The notes under the pieces are model-generated. The model was not told the DNA's origin, searched no databases, and saw only the letters and a list, made by a program, of their open reading frames with translations. A stretch of 46,946 nucleotides of DNA from an uncultured Clostridia bacterium (GTDB lineage Bacteria; Bacillota; Clostridia; Christensenellales; Borkfalkiaceae), in NCBI GenBank assembly GCA_934254815.1, contig CAKQME010000016.1, positions 1 through 46,946 on the forward strand, given 5' to 3'. The position numbers and the translations under genes are program-made. Shown here one piece after another: positions 8,881-18,422 of this stretch; position 1 is the stretch's first letter, and each line of letters starts with the position of its first letter.

Positions 8881-10977
8881 TTAACCTACGTTAATTTTGA
8901 AATTTGCGATATAAAGATTAGCTTTGCTAAGCATCAGATAGAAGAATTTTGCGTTATCAGAGATAATATCCGCATCAAGAGCGAAATTGTTGCAGAACAT
9001 TGCCCAAGCAGTATCAACGTCTTGCTGATCTTGCGTAATAAACTTTTTACAAAGTTGCTCTTTCGTCCATGTTACGGTAGCCCACTTTCCACTTGTAGTC
9101 GAGGCTTGAACGACCGTGTCTGCACCCCAAATAACCGCACCTCCGTCTTTTACTCTGTTATCGGAATATCTGAGAACATTGTTAGAAGCAGCTTCGTACA
9201 TAAAATCAAAGGATATTGACGTTATTTTGGATAATTCTTCCGCAGTTTTATCAAAGCGAATTTTAATCCACTTATCTTTATCTATATCAATTTTAAGAAC
9301 GTTATTCTTCGTAGTGCTTGCAGTGTCGGTATAACTATCTATGATACTGCTTTGATCGTATACTTCGAAAAGAAGTTCGCCGTTGTTATCTTTATATTTC
9401 GTATAAGTTACGGGCGTAGCGCCGTCGAGATTATCTACTACTGCTTTATTCGTGAAAAGCATATCTATAACGACGTCGAACTCTTTTGATTTCTTTTCTG
9501 CCCCGTTGTCTTCATAGGTATACTCGGGATAACTCTCGCAAATAATAAAGTTACTTACGCCGACGCCATTATTAGCGGCGGCAGCACAAAACGCGTCGAG
9601 TTTTGCATCCAAGGTTTTACCGTTAAATCTTCTCACAAGGTCGGTTTTAGAGATTGTAAGATCCACCCAAGTGTTAATAGGCAAAGTAAATACTCCGCTC
9701 ATAAACTTAACGGTAAGCGTACTATCGGTTCCGCCCGAAGTGTAAGCCTTTCCCTGATATCTGTCTTGTGCCGCGCCGAAAAGAACTCTTGCCGAAATCG
9801 TATCCGCCTGCGCTAAAACGCCTTTCAAATCGTCTTTTGCCAAGGCGGAGCGGAAAGATATACCCGGTTGCGACGAGCCCGCCAGTCTAAGCACGGCGCC
9901 GCTTGCCTTTACGTTTTTCGCATCGGTTACTTCTGCTTTATAGCCTGCAGATTTATCCGTCCAATCTGCGTCAACCGCCTTATGGATGGCGTTTCGTGAA
10001 TTTTTACCGGATCCGAAATCCTCCACGATACCGCTTTCGCTAATAGTTTTAGTAGAAGTAATGGTAAACGGATATTCTTCACCGAGAATTTTGGCGTAAC
10101 AAACGATCGTCTTAACTTCGTCGTTAACGAGTATCGTATTACCCTCCGCTACGGAAGCAGTCGCGCCGTTCGTAATTCCGCAACTTACGTCAATATCGAG
10201 TCCATCGGGAATACCCTTGATAACCGGTGTATAAGAAGATCCGCTTTGAACGTTGTTGCCTCTCGGATCGTCTGCCTGCACTTTGAATTCGGGAAGATCT
10301 TCCTGCTTATCTTCAGCGTTGCCGATAGAAACATTATAGGCGGCTTTAACTGCGTTTTGAAGCGCGACCTTTTCGTCGTCAAGCAAATCGTTACTCGATT
10401 CGTTAAGCTCGGCACTTGCTATTTTGCATAAATTCTGTATACCGTTATCCTGATCGGTTGCGTAAACACGTTCGCCGGAAGCAGTTTTTTCAAACGCAAC
10501 CCCGAAAAAGTCGCTATTGCTGTTGGCGTAATGTATATTGCCGATAGAACCGTTTATAAGATATTTACCGTTATATTTACCTTCGGTTTGCAAAACGGGT
10601 GTAGACGGCATAACGAGCATATTGATTTCATCGGCGTTTTCGGTATCTATTTCCGATTTCAAGCCACCGGTATGAAGAACTTCGTAATAATCGCTATCCG
10701 CAGTCAAATTATAAGTTTCTCTATAAGATTCCGGAATAATCATAACGTAATATGCGGAATCTTCTTTAACGCTGTCAATAACCGCGCTGAAACGAATACC
10801 CACGTTGCTATCCGCACTTATACGGGCAGAAGTTTCTATCATTCTGAAATTATTCTCCGTCGTAACGGATTCGGTTGCGGCATTGCCCAATAATGCCATA
10901 CCGCTTACACTACAAACCGTTCCCACGGCAAGTACCGCCGTAACGATGAGTTTTTTTATTTTGCCGATACTTTTCAT
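8881..10977 (-). CDS. Secreted protein with repeated beta-sandwich-like regions, unknown function
   Basis: The start at 10977 is chosen because AGGAGGTAAAT directly precedes it; the longer frame to 11010 reads through that site. The protein has about 698 residues, beginning with a Sec signal peptide (MKSIGKIKKLIVTAVLAVGT, probable cleavage at GNA-A). Residues about 30-210 form a region (ARISADSNVGIRFSAVI... YYVMIIP) related in pattern to the protein encoded at 11049-11945. Two later stretches, about 315-520 and 540-698, look like carbohydrate-binding jelly rolls (repeated IRF, WVDLTISK, WATVTWTKEQL and FYLMLSKANLYIANFKI patterns). There is no lipobox or LPXTG motif, so it is probably released or loosely held. 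Glycan binding is an inference. Confidence 0.78.
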   Translation of the reverse strand: MKSIGKIKKLIVTAVLAVGTVCSVSGMALLGNAATESVTTENNFRMIETSARISADSNVGIRFSAVIDSVKEDSAYYVMIIPESYRETYNLTADSDYYEVLHTGGLKSEIDTENADEINMLVMPSTPVLQTEGKYNGKYLINGSIGNIHYANSNSDFFGVAFEKTASGERVYATDQDNGIQNLCKIASAELNESSNDLLDDEKVALQNAVKAAYNVSIGNAEDKQEDLPEFKVQADDPRGNNVQSGSSYTPVIKGIPDGLDIDVSCGITNGATASVAEGNTILVNDEVKTIVCYAKILGEEYPFTITSTKTISESGIVEDFGSGKNSRNAIHKAVDADWTDKSAGYKAEVTDAKNVKASGAVLRLAGSSQPGISFRSALAKDDLKGVLAQADTISARVLFGAAQDRYQGKAYTSGGTDSTLTVKFMSGVFTLPINTWVDLTISKTDLVRRFNGKTLDAKLDAFCAAAANNGVGVSNFIICESYPEYTYEDNGAEKKSKEFDVVIDMLFTNKAVVDNLDGATPVTYTKYKDNNGELLFEVYDQSSIIDSYTDTASTTKNNVLKIDIDKDKWIKIRFDKTAEELSKITSISFDFMYEAASNNVLRYSDNRVKDGGAVIWGADTVVQASTTSGKWATVTWTKEQLCKKFITQDQQDVDTAWAMFCNNFALDADIISDNAKFFYLMLSKANLYIANFKINVG

Positions 10978-11048
10978 ATTTACCTCCTGATTGTTTTTGA
11001 TTTTAATCAATTTTTATTTTTAACCTTTTTAGTATTTTTCGTTTAGTT

Positions 11049-11945
11049 TCAATATACGTCGTTTCTCACGGGATCTCCGTCGATAGCGGTAGCGTCGGCA
11101 ACGTAAGTAAATTTCTGCAAATAAACCTTTCCTGCGTTATCGAATACAGTCAGATAATAATCTTGCCCCGCCTTTAACTTGCCGACGTATCCGTTTATAA
11201 CGATTTTTTTATCCGCATTTATTTCTATACTTACCTTGTTCGCTCCAACGTAAGCGGAATATTTACTCACATCGGTCCACGCGTGAACGTTTAAAAGTGT
11301 AGCCGACTTCATCGAACCCACGAAATATCCGCTTTGAACGTTATTACTTACCGTGCTTAAATTTGCCGCGTCGTAATATTCACCGACTTCGTCTTTGGTA
11401 TAATTACCTCTCCTTACACTTTCATAAGCAATAGCGCGCATAGAACGCCCGGTATTATACTCCTCTACATAAGTGTACTCATCGCCTACTTTTACATAAG
11501 CGCGAGCCGTTAATTCAACGGTGTATGCTTTGTTTTTAATCGACTCGTCCAAGTCGTTATAGATTATTGAATAATGGTATGTGAATTCACCGTTTACAAA
11601 ATACGGAGTAACGTTACATTTTAAAGTTTTGCTGCCGTTAACTTCTACAGTCAAACCATCATTGCCAATAGAACTCGTCGGCGCAACTACGACGCCGAAT
11701 TCAGGATTTTGGTCTTTTAAAGAGTTATAATAACTCTCTTTAACGACGGTGGTCCATCTGATACCGCGAAGATCGTCTAATTGCGTTAAACGAATGCTTG
11801 CGCCTTCCTTAATATACATATCTTCGCTCGTAACGAGTGTTTCGGCGGCATAAACAGACGAGTTTACGGAAAGTAAACCTACACCTAAGCAGCATATTGC
11901 CGCACAACATAACGCCGCAAATAAATTTTTACGTTTTTTACTCAT
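11049..11945 (-). CDS. Secreted protein, unknown function
   Basis: The start at 11945 (MSKKRKNLF) has AAGGAG ten bases upstream and overlaps the stop of the small gene at 11942-12082 by ATGA. The signal peptide has a Cys-rich core (FAALCCAAICCLGVG) with probable cleavage at VYA-A. The remaining 265 or so residues share the GASIRL...GIRW pattern with the protein at 8881-10977 and end in an extended beta-rich segment. The C-terminus DGDPVRNDVY resembles the EDPVRDDPY run near the end of the lipoprotein at 12184-12900, so the two may derive from related modules. No enzyme motif is visible. Surface glycan binding is an inference from the operon. Confidence 0.75.
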   Translation of the reverse strand: MSKKRKNLFAALCCAAICCLGVGLLSVNSSVYAAETLVTSEDMYIKEGASIRLTQLDDLRGIRWTTVVKESYYNSLKDQNPEFGVVVAPTSSIGNDGLTVEVNGSKTLKCNVTPYFVNGEFTYHYSIIYNDLDESIKNKAYTVELTARAYVKVGDEYTYVEEYNTGRSMRAIAYESVRRGNYTKDEVGEYYDAANLSTVSNNVQSGYFVGSMKSATLLNVHAWTDVSKYSAYVGANKVSIEINADKKIVINGYVGKLKAGQDYYLTVFDNAGKVYLQKFTYVADATAIDGDPVRNDVY

Positions 11946-12082
11946 TGCAATTCTCCTTTTGCCCAAGCAGGATCAAAACTATCCGTTGTTTCATTCGATT
12001 TTGTAATTATATCGGTCAATATTTCGTTAAAATTGACTATTACTACTTCGAGTTCGCATTTTTCATAACGTTTTTTTGCCAT
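11942..12082 (-). CDS. Small 46-residue protein translationally coupled to a secreted protein
   Basis: The frame from 12082 follows a strong site (AAAAGGAGATAGTT then ATG) and reads MAKKRYEKCELEVVIVNFNE and on to ...FDPAWAKGELQ. Its stop TGA overlaps the next ATG by ATGA, so the two genes are translationally coupled. The pattern (K-x-YE-x-x-E-x-E-V-V, then a D-I-I-T-x-S stretch and an acidic end) recalls short hypothetical proteins often seen in Clostridia beside secreted proteins. There is no signal peptide or membrane helix. Function is unknown; a leader, chaperone or peptide precursor cannot be told apart from sequence. Confidence 0.7.
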   Translation of the reverse strand: MAKKRYEKCELEVVIVNFNEILTDIITKSNETTDSFDPAWAKGELQ

Positions 12083-12183
12083 AACTATCTCCTTTTAAGA
12101 TTTTTTAGCATGCAGGCATATTACAACTATTTGCCCGCATATTTCTTGTTCCGCCCATGATAGGTCTTCCGTAACTCGATGCG

Positions 12184-12900
12184 TTATACGGATGCGGAAC
12201 GTTTTACAATGTACGGATCGTCCCTCACGGGATCTTCCGACGTGTTTTCCGGCGGCGAAGATTTTATTACAAAAACTTTCTTCACCTGTGTTACTGTGCC
12301 GAGTTTGTCGGTTACCGTAACGGTCATTTTGTAAGAACCTGCCGTTGACGGCGTGAACTTACCGTTTTCAACCGTTTGTTTTATCTCGTTTTTACCGTCA
12401 ACCAGCATAACTTCGATTATCGGTTCAAAAACTTCTCCGCTACTTTTTACAGCCGTTACTTCGGGCAATACATACTCCGTGCCGACGCGGCTATTACCCG
12501 GTTCATTTGAAAAAGTTATTATCGGAGCACTACCGTCTACCGCAATCACGCTTATAGTTCTCTGCCTTACGTCTTCCGCGGAAACCTCTACGGTAATTAC
12601 TACCGAATAGGTTTGGTAGGACGAAGCTTCGAACAGATTAAACTCGACGTTTACGGGGTTGCCCGACTCATCGGTTACCGTTGCCGTACCAACGTAGCGA
12701 TTACCGTTTTCGTCTATTGCAACGAGATAAGGCGCAATCGAAACGTCGTTATAAGCGGCGACGTATATTGTTTCGTCTGCAAAATCGACGAGTTCGGTTT
12801 TTCCCTCTGTCTTATTATTGCATCCCTTGCACGAACATAACGTAAACACACAAAGCAACGCCGTAATAACACACGTTAATTTCCTCAAACTGTTTACCAA
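12184..12900 (-). CDS. Lipoprotein with Ig-like domains
   Basis: The start is a TTG at 12900, with GGAGGTGAATTAAAGA just upstream and no better start nearby. The signal peptide ends in a lipobox (TLCSC) and the mature protein starts at that Cys. Two Ig-like modules of about 85 residues follow (YSVVITVEVSAED...; YKMTVTVTDKLGTV). At 238 residues it is a likely surface or spacer lipoprotein of the glycan system. Beyond the stop an overlapping +1 frame encodes VPHPYNASSYGRPIMGG and a Cys-containing end; loss of one A from an AAAA run near 12210 would fuse this tail on, so the C-terminus may be mis-read. Confidence 0.78.
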   Translation of the reverse strand: MVNSLRKLTCVITALLCVFTLCSCKGCNNKTEGKTELVDFADETIYVAAYNDVSIAPYLVAIDENGNRYVGTATVTDESGNPVNVEFNLFEASSYQTYSVVITVEVSAEDVRQRTISVIAVDGSAPIITFSNEPGNSRVGTEYVLPEVTAVKSSGEVFEPIIEVMLVDGKNEIKQTVENGKFTPSTAGSYKMTVTVTDKLGTVTQVKKVFVIKSSPPENTSEDPVRDDPYIVKRSASV

Positions 12901-12916
12901 TCTTTAATTCACCTCC

Positions 12917-14236
12917 TTATTCGGCATATTTTAATTTTTCGCCTTTTTCAAGACGGAAATTATCCAAAAACATATCAACGTCAACCGACGGAGCTTGATC
13001 GTAAGAAAGCATTATTCCACCCGGGTTCGTTACATATTGAGTTTTTTGGAAACCCTTTGATAATTCGTAAAGGCTGTATCTGAAAGTTCTCCATTGTTTC
13101 GGCGGACAAGAACCGTAAGGTATCGGTGTCCACGCGCTCCACTGTCCCGCTTTTGCTCCCGACTGAACGAGATTAGACGGGTGTACACGATCTTTCATAC
13201 CCTCGGTGAAAACCCACCAGGACAAATCTATGCTTTTATAATTTTCGGTCGTGTAACAATAATCGAAACATATATAGGTACTTGCCCACTCTTCTTTCGG
13301 AATATCTGCCATACCGCAAGCCTTGAAAAGAGGTTCGAGCAATACCACGGTTGTTTTATTGCCTGTACCCGTAGCGGCAGCGTGTCGCAATATGTGCAAA
13401 ACTTTTTCACCGGACGGCGCAGTCAGACCGTAATTTGCGGCGTTTACTACGCGTGCCTCTATCGTTTCGTCCACCGAACCGCCTCTGGTCAGTTTAAAAG
13501 CCTGTTTTTGATAGGACTTTTCAAAATCGCATATCTCCGATATATAATTCTCGTTACCTTCTTGCGTTTTATCAAGTTGTATAAGATTTTTCGGTTCACG
13601 CTTTTCTGCCGCCTTAACTAAAGTTACGTCATCGACGTAAATGCTCGGCGCGTCTTTCGGATACAGTACGTTCATATCGTCAAACATAAAATATATGCCT
13701 GCTACCGACGTAACGTCCGTCTTTATGTTAAGCAAGTCGACGTCATACAAATAACTTGCTCTGACCCATTTACCTGCGGGAAGTTTTATCTTCTCGCCGT
13801 CTACCGTTCCGACGCTTTTTTGTTCGTATCCCGAAGCAAAGCCCATCGTTACGCTTAAATCTTTATCGCTCGCATTATACATGTACGCGTATAATTCTTC
13901 GTACACGGTAATATCGTTGTACGAAAATTCAAGTCGATCGGACGATAAAGGTATAAACACGGTCGGATTAGAGGAAGACGCCCTTGCGCCCACAGGCTGC
14001 AACCTTGCGGAATATTTTCCGCTTTTAACGTAAGTCGGATCTTCGTTTCTCGATACTTTTCCGAACGAATCGTAAACAACCATAAGTTTAAAGTCCGGTT
14101 CCCACTGCTCGAAATTAGCGATAACGACTTCTTCGGCTTTGTTATCTTGCGACTGTGTTTCCTTTTTACAACCGAAAAGCGAAACCACGCTTAACAAAAG
14201 AACTACGCTAAGGGAGAAACTTAATATTTTTTTCAT
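12917..14236 (-). CDS. Lipoprotein, probable glycan-binding surface protein
   Basis: The start at 14236 has AAGGAG at good spacing. The signal peptide ends in lipobox SLFGC followed by KKE. The remaining 415 or so residues look like two beta-sandwich modules: about 40-200 (IVIANFEQWEPDF... ARLQP... YSYDVDLLNI... YVDDVTLVK) and about 230-430 (ISEICDFEKSYQ... TVVLLEPLF... DMFLDNFRLEKG). The closing VDDV and LDNFRL strands are typical of carbohydrate-binding sandwich folds. No catalytic motif is seen. It lies between the DUF4091 lipoprotein gene and another lipoprotein gene, so a glycan-capture role is likely but inferred. Confidence 0.75.
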   Translation of the reverse strand: MKKILSFSLSVVLLLSVVSLFGCKKETQSQDNKAEEVVIANFEQWEPDFKLMVVYDSFGKVSRNEDPTYVKSGKYSARLQPVGARASSSNPTVFIPLSSDRLEFSYNDITVYEELYAYMYNASDKDLSVTMGFASGYEQKSVGTVDGEKIKLPAGKWVRASYLYDVDLLNIKTDVTSVAGIYFMFDDMNVLYPKDAPSIYVDDVTLVKAAEKREPKNLIQLDKTQEGNENYISEICDFEKSYQKQAFKLTRGGSVDETIEARVVNAANYGLTAPSGEKVLHILRHAAATGTGNKTTVVLLEPLFKACGMADIPKEEWASTYICFDYCYTTENYKSIDLSWWVFTEGMKDRVHPSNLVQSGAKAGQWSAWTPIPYGSCPPKQWRTFRYSLYELSKGFQKTQYVTNPGGIMLSYDQAPSVDVDMFLDNFRLEKGEKLKYAE

Positions 14237-14250
14237 ATTATATAATCTCC

Positions 14251-16731
14251 TTATTTATCATATATCAAAATATTTTTGATACAAACGGTCTTTTCGGATT
14301 CTTCGTACCCGCTACCGAAACGAATTCTTATATTTTCCAATGCGCCCGTTTTGTCCCATTTAGTCCCGGCAAACGACAGTTCGATTACCGACGTTTCCGA
14401 CGGTTTAATAGTGTATTTGCCGGACGAAACGTAGACGGCATCTTTTTTGAATTTAATCGAAAGCGCAATATCGAGATCTTCACTGCCGTTATTGTAGAAA
14501 CTGATAACGACTTTTTGAGTATTTTTACCAACTTTTTCGCTAAGCAATTTATCCGCCAATTTAATCGTTTGGAAAACCTCGTCGGAGGAAATCGTTCCAC
14601 CGATATTAAGGCTTAGTATTTTGCCCGTTTCACCCGATATAGGATTGTCGATAAGTTTTACCGTAACGCTTGCGCCGTCATCGTTCACACTAGAAACGAG
14701 ATTTTCGGCTTTGATTTCTTCAACCTTACCGCCAAGGTACTGTTTAAGCGTATAGGTACCACTCTCACCTGCACACGATAAATCGAGATAATTTGCACTC
14801 CCTAAGGTTCGGTCGGTTTCGATAGTATAAACGTATCCGTTGCCGAATTTTACTTTATCGGTTACCGTTTTACCACCGTTCTTTAACTCGTAGCCGGCAC
14901 TTGCATATACTTTGGAAATCATTTTTCCGTTTATTTCCGTTAAATCGGTTATGCATAAATTTGCCGGCGACTGCAATGCAATGCTTGCTTCGAAAAGAGA
15001 GGACCTTGCTTGCTTAAAATCGTTGACAGTCGCAACGTTTTGCGCACCTCTATATAACGATGCGGTAAGCGATGAAAGCCAACTCTTTGAGGATAAGCCG
15101 AGTTCGTTGTACTTCTCTTTCATTGCGTAAATTATTTCATATTCTTCAAGTCCGTCGCGAATGCTTTCAAGACGCAAACTTCCGACAGGTTCCGTCAAAC
15201 CGTATTGCCCGCCCGGGTAGAACAATATGCCTTCCATATTCTTATCGTGAGCGCGATAAGCGTCGGTAGTATAATAGTCGTCCAACAGACCGTAATCGTT
15301 TACAGCCCAATAAAGATTGCCTACTATACCGTACTCACCCTGCATCCAGCCGAGCAAACGAGGTGGTAACGTATCTGCGATGTCGATATGATAACTCGTA
15401 TAGGGATATATGGGGTTATTGCAGCCGTACCACCACACTTCGGGTTGTTTTTCGCTTTGAACGTATTGAGCGCGTTGCTCTTCGGTATCCATTAAATTAA
15501 ACAACGGGCAGAAAGTATTTATATAGTCCTTATTTGCGCCGTCGTAATCGGCATACCTTTCTTCGTAACCGAACGTATTGACGTGCGGCATCGTTCGTAT
15601 CGACTGTGCAATCTCCGCTTTTAAAGGAGAAACAACACTTTCGTCCTCCTCCACCTCCTTGGCAACAGCCTCAACCGTTTGATTGAAAAGTTTGCCGTTA
15701 AGCAACACTTGTTCATCGGGCAAGTTATGCGCCGTCGCCTCATCGATCGTCGCATTATAAAATATAAGTTTATCGAGAAGATTAAAGTTAAGTTCGTAAC
15801 TCTTAGCAACGTATTTGCGTAAGAACGTAGCAAGTCTTTGCTCATTAAACGTAGCGTAACCGTGTTCTGTAGTCGAACCGCAAGGAATACTAAGACAACT
15901 GAGTCTTTGATTTAACAAATATTGAGCCGATATATCGACGTAAACATCCATTCCTTCGTCTGAATAATCGTGTTCCACCATCACGAATTCGGGTGCAAGA
16001 CGATATTTTATAAGCGCATCGCAATACGCTTCGACCTTTTCCTGCGAAGTATCCAATTCACCCTGTTGATATCTCCAACGAATAGAGAAACAACTTTTTG
16101 AGTGCGTGGTTTCGCTAACGGTTACGTCTACTACCTGCACGGTTATCGGCACGGACTTTTTATACGATTTAAAATCCAGAAGTATGTTCCCCGTATACGT
16201 TCCGACGGGTTGATCTACGGAAGTTTCAACCGTTAAATATACGCCTTGATTCTTATTTGCGTCAATCTTGTTTTCTTCGTATTTTGCTATTGCCGAAAAC
16301 GGCACCAATGCGTCGGGATACATTCCGAGCGGCAAGTTGGTCTTTTCGGCGTTCACGGAAACGGGAATATAACGCTCGTGATAAACGGAAATTTTATCTT
16401 TCGAAATCTTATCTCCCACGACGCTCGTAAGATCGCTTACTTCGACGTTATAGTACGGAACGTTCTTTTTTGGCGTTATTATAATTTGCGCGCCCTCGTA
16501 TTCGCCCCGCGCCATAACCAACGAAACGTCGGCTTCCGTTTTTATACCCGAATAATACTCGATATCTTTATCTTGCATTACTTTTTCGCTGGCGTGAACA
16601 CCCCAAATCGTTAAATCCGATTCGCTAAGTTTCACGCCGATATTGTTATCATTGCCTCCGCAAGCAAATAAACCCAAACACGAAATGAAAGCAAGTATAA
16701 CGCATAAAAATCTTCTTATTATTTGCCTCAT
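14251..16731 (-). CDS. DUF4091 lipoprotein, GH123-like catalytic module
   Basis: An 826-residue lipoprotein (lipobox GLFACGG). Residues about 40-210 are a beta-sandwich (VSLVMARGEYEGAQIIITPK). Residues about 210-570 form a barrel-like region ending in the DUF4091 signature GSLRLESIRDGLEEYEIIYA, which is shared with GH123-type beta-N-acetylgalactosaminidases. A C-terminal beta-sandwich of about 200 residues follows. Surface exposure and a hydrolase role acting before import fit the neighbouring solute-binding protein gene, 21 bases upstream. Whether the acidic pair needed for GH123 chemistry is present cannot be settled by eye. The start has AGGAGAAAACG before the ATG. Confidence 0.8.
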   Translation of the reverse strand: MRQIIRRFLCVILAFISCLGLFACGGNDNNIGVKLSESDLTIWGVHASEKVMQDKDIEYYSGIKTEADVSLVMARGEYEGAQIIITPKKNVPYYNVEVSDLTSVVGDKISKDKISVYHERYIPVSVNAEKTNLPLGMYPDALVPFSAIAKYEENKIDANKNQGVYLTVETSVDQPVGTYTGNILLDFKSYKKSVPITVQVVDVTVSETTHSKSCFSIRWRYQQGELDTSQEKVEAYCDALIKYRLAPEFVMVEHDYSDEGMDVYVDISAQYLLNQRLSCLSIPCGSTTEHGYATFNEQRLATFLRKYVAKSYELNFNLLDKLIFYNATIDEATAHNLPDEQVLLNGKLFNQTVEAVAKEVEEDESVVSPLKAEIAQSIRTMPHVNTFGYEERYADYDGANKDYINTFCPLFNLMDTEEQRAQYVQSEKQPEVWWYGCNNPIYPYTSYHIDIADTLPPRLLGWMQGEYGIVGNLYWAVNDYGLLDDYYTTDAYRAHDKNMEGILFYPGGQYGLTEPVGSLRLESIRDGLEEYEIIYAMKEKYNELGLSSKSWLSSLTASLYRGAQNVATVNDFKQARSSLFEASIALQSPANLCITDLTEINGKMISKVYASAGYELKNGGKTVTDKVKFGNGYVYTIETDRTLGSANYLDLSCAGESGTYTLKQYLGGKVEEIKAENLVSSVNDDGASVTVKLIDNPISGETGKILSLNIGGTISSDEVFQTIKLADKLLSEKVGKNTQKVVISFYNNGSEDLDIALSIKFKKDAVYVSSGKYTIKPSETSVIELSFAGTKWDKTGALENIRIRFGSGYEESEKTVCIKNILIYDK

Positions 16732-16752
16732 CGTTTTCTCCTATTACTTCAA

Positions 16753-18375
16753 TTATAACAAGCCTGCCTTAGAAATAGCAGTTTGCCAGGTGTTTTGCGT
16801 CCAATACTCAATAGTTTCGTCGTAGAAATCCTGCGCAGTTTTTCTCTTGTTTTGCGAGGAAAGCATCGTATAGTATTTCATATCAATGAACGCATCTACT
16901 TTACCGTAATTGCAAAGCGGGAAAAGACCGCTCGATTTCAAAATGTTAACGGGATCGTTTTTATTACACATATAATCTATACGACCTTGTTGCAAAGGCT
17001 CTAAGCTGTCGTATAAAGCTTTATCGTACGTTTTAGGATCGAAGTCGAAAGCAATCGTCGCTCCGCTTGCGCCCTTACAGTACGCGCTTATTCCCGCGTC
17101 GGTAGCCATAAATCTTAAAAAGTCTATCGCAACGTCTTTTCCTTTTGCATAAGACGGAATTACTCCGGGAGCAGTTAGCGATCCGTTTACTATTCTTCTC
17201 GCCTCGAATACCTTATTGAAATCTTTTTGATTAACCTCGTATCCGTCGCCTTTAAGTTCTCTGCTACCCGCGTCTATCGCCTTCACGAGTGCAGATAATT
17301 CAGTGTCGTCAGCTATCGTGGTGCATTTGTTTTTAATGCTGCTGATTATCGGATTTTTCATCATTTTGATAACCGGAATTTTGTAATTATTGTTTTCCAA
17401 TCTCTGTTTTACTTCTTTCATCTCGTCCGTAAAATAGTCGCCGTTGTAGTGGAAAACAGCCGCGCCCTGCAAAAATGCCGTTTGCGATATCATATATTCC
17501 TGGTTGAACGATTGCGGGGAAACGTATTGATTATTATAATCAAGCAATTCCTCTATTACCTTAAGAGATTCGAGTCTGCCCTGTTGCTTAAAAATATCGA
17601 CAGAACGCTCACCGTTGACTATACCGTTATAAAAATTGTTATACCCGTCAATACCTTCGTATTGCGCCCACCAAGGCGAAAGCACACCGCCGTCCATCTG
17701 CCAGTATGCAGCCTCCTTGGACTGTATAAAGCAATACTGAGCCGCAGGGTCGTTATTTTTATATTTATCAAGGTTTGCGTTACGAATCGTTTCGCACGCT
17801 TTAATAAATTCGTCGGTAGTTCTCGGAACTTCCAGTCCGTAACTAGTTAACGCATCCTCGTTATATATAAAACCGTAAATACCTGTATAATACGGAACGG
17901 AATAGAACGTTTCTTCTCCCGTGGACGGGTTCGTGTAAGTGTAATACTCTACATAACTGTCGTTTAATTTTTCTTTAAAAGTTACATCCTCTCCCGGTAC
18001 TTTTGCATTATATACAAGGTCTGTCAAGTCTAATAAAATATCGTCTTGACCTGCAAAACTATTTAATTGATTACCAAACATAATATCGTATTTATTACTT
18101 TTGGTTAAAGTTATGTTGTTGAAAGCCCATTCTCTTACGTCGTTGGTAAAGAAAGTAACTTCGAGGTTAGGATATTTTTCTTTTACCCAATCCTGCTTTT
18201 TAAACTCGTCTATTAAATTTCGACACCAATCCGACCCGTATCCTTGTTCCAACAAGTAAATATCAAGTTGCTGATCTGAGTCTTGATTTCCGTTTCCGCC
18301 GTTGCCGCCGCAACCGCAAAGAAGCGTTGCCGAAGCAAGAATAACAGATAACAATTTTGCAAATTTTTTTCTCAT
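16753..18375 (-). CDS. Extracellular sugar-binding lipoprotein, LplA type
   Basis: A 540-residue family 1 type solute-binding protein of an ABC importer. The lipobox is LLCGC, followed by a GGNGGNGN linker. Typical features are DIMFGNQLNSFAGQDDILLDLTDLV early, Y-T-G-I-Y-G-F-I-Y-N-E-D-A-L near residue 150 and V-A-I-D-F-L-R-F-M-A-T-D near residue 430. The length over 500 residues fits the LplA class, which binds larger oligosaccharides. The start has AAGGAG six bases before the ATG. The two permease genes lie immediately upstream in the operon. No ATPase is encoded here, so a shared MsmX-type ATPase elsewhere is expected. Confidence 0.9.
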   Translation of the reverse strand: MRKKFAKLLSVILASATLLCGCGGNGGNGNQDSDQQLDIYLLEQGYGSDWCRNLIDEFKKQDWVKEKYPNLEVTFFTNDVREWAFNNITLTKSNKYDIMFGNQLNSFAGQDDILLDLTDLVYNAKVPGEDVTFKEKLNDSYVEYYTYTNPSTGEETFYSVPYYTGIYGFIYNEDALTSYGLEVPRTTDEFIKACETIRNANLDKYKNNDPAAQYCFIQSKEAAYWQMDGGVLSPWWAQYEGIDGYNNFYNGIVNGERSVDIFKQQGRLESLKVIEELLDYNNQYVSPQSFNQEYMISQTAFLQGAAVFHYNGDYFTDEMKEVKQRLENNNYKIPVIKMMKNPIISSIKNKCTTIADDTELSALVKAIDAGSRELKGDGYEVNQKDFNKVFEARRIVNGSLTAPGVIPSYAKGKDVAIDFLRFMATDAGISAYCKGASGATIAFDFDPKTYDKALYDSLEPLQQGRIDYMCNKNDPVNILKSSGLFPLCNYGKVDAFIDMKYYTMLSSQNKRKTAQDFYDETIEYWTQNTWQTAISKAGLL

Positions 18376-18422
18376 AGTTTTACTCCTTATTTTGTTTTAT
18401 AATTATATTTTGTATTTATTCG

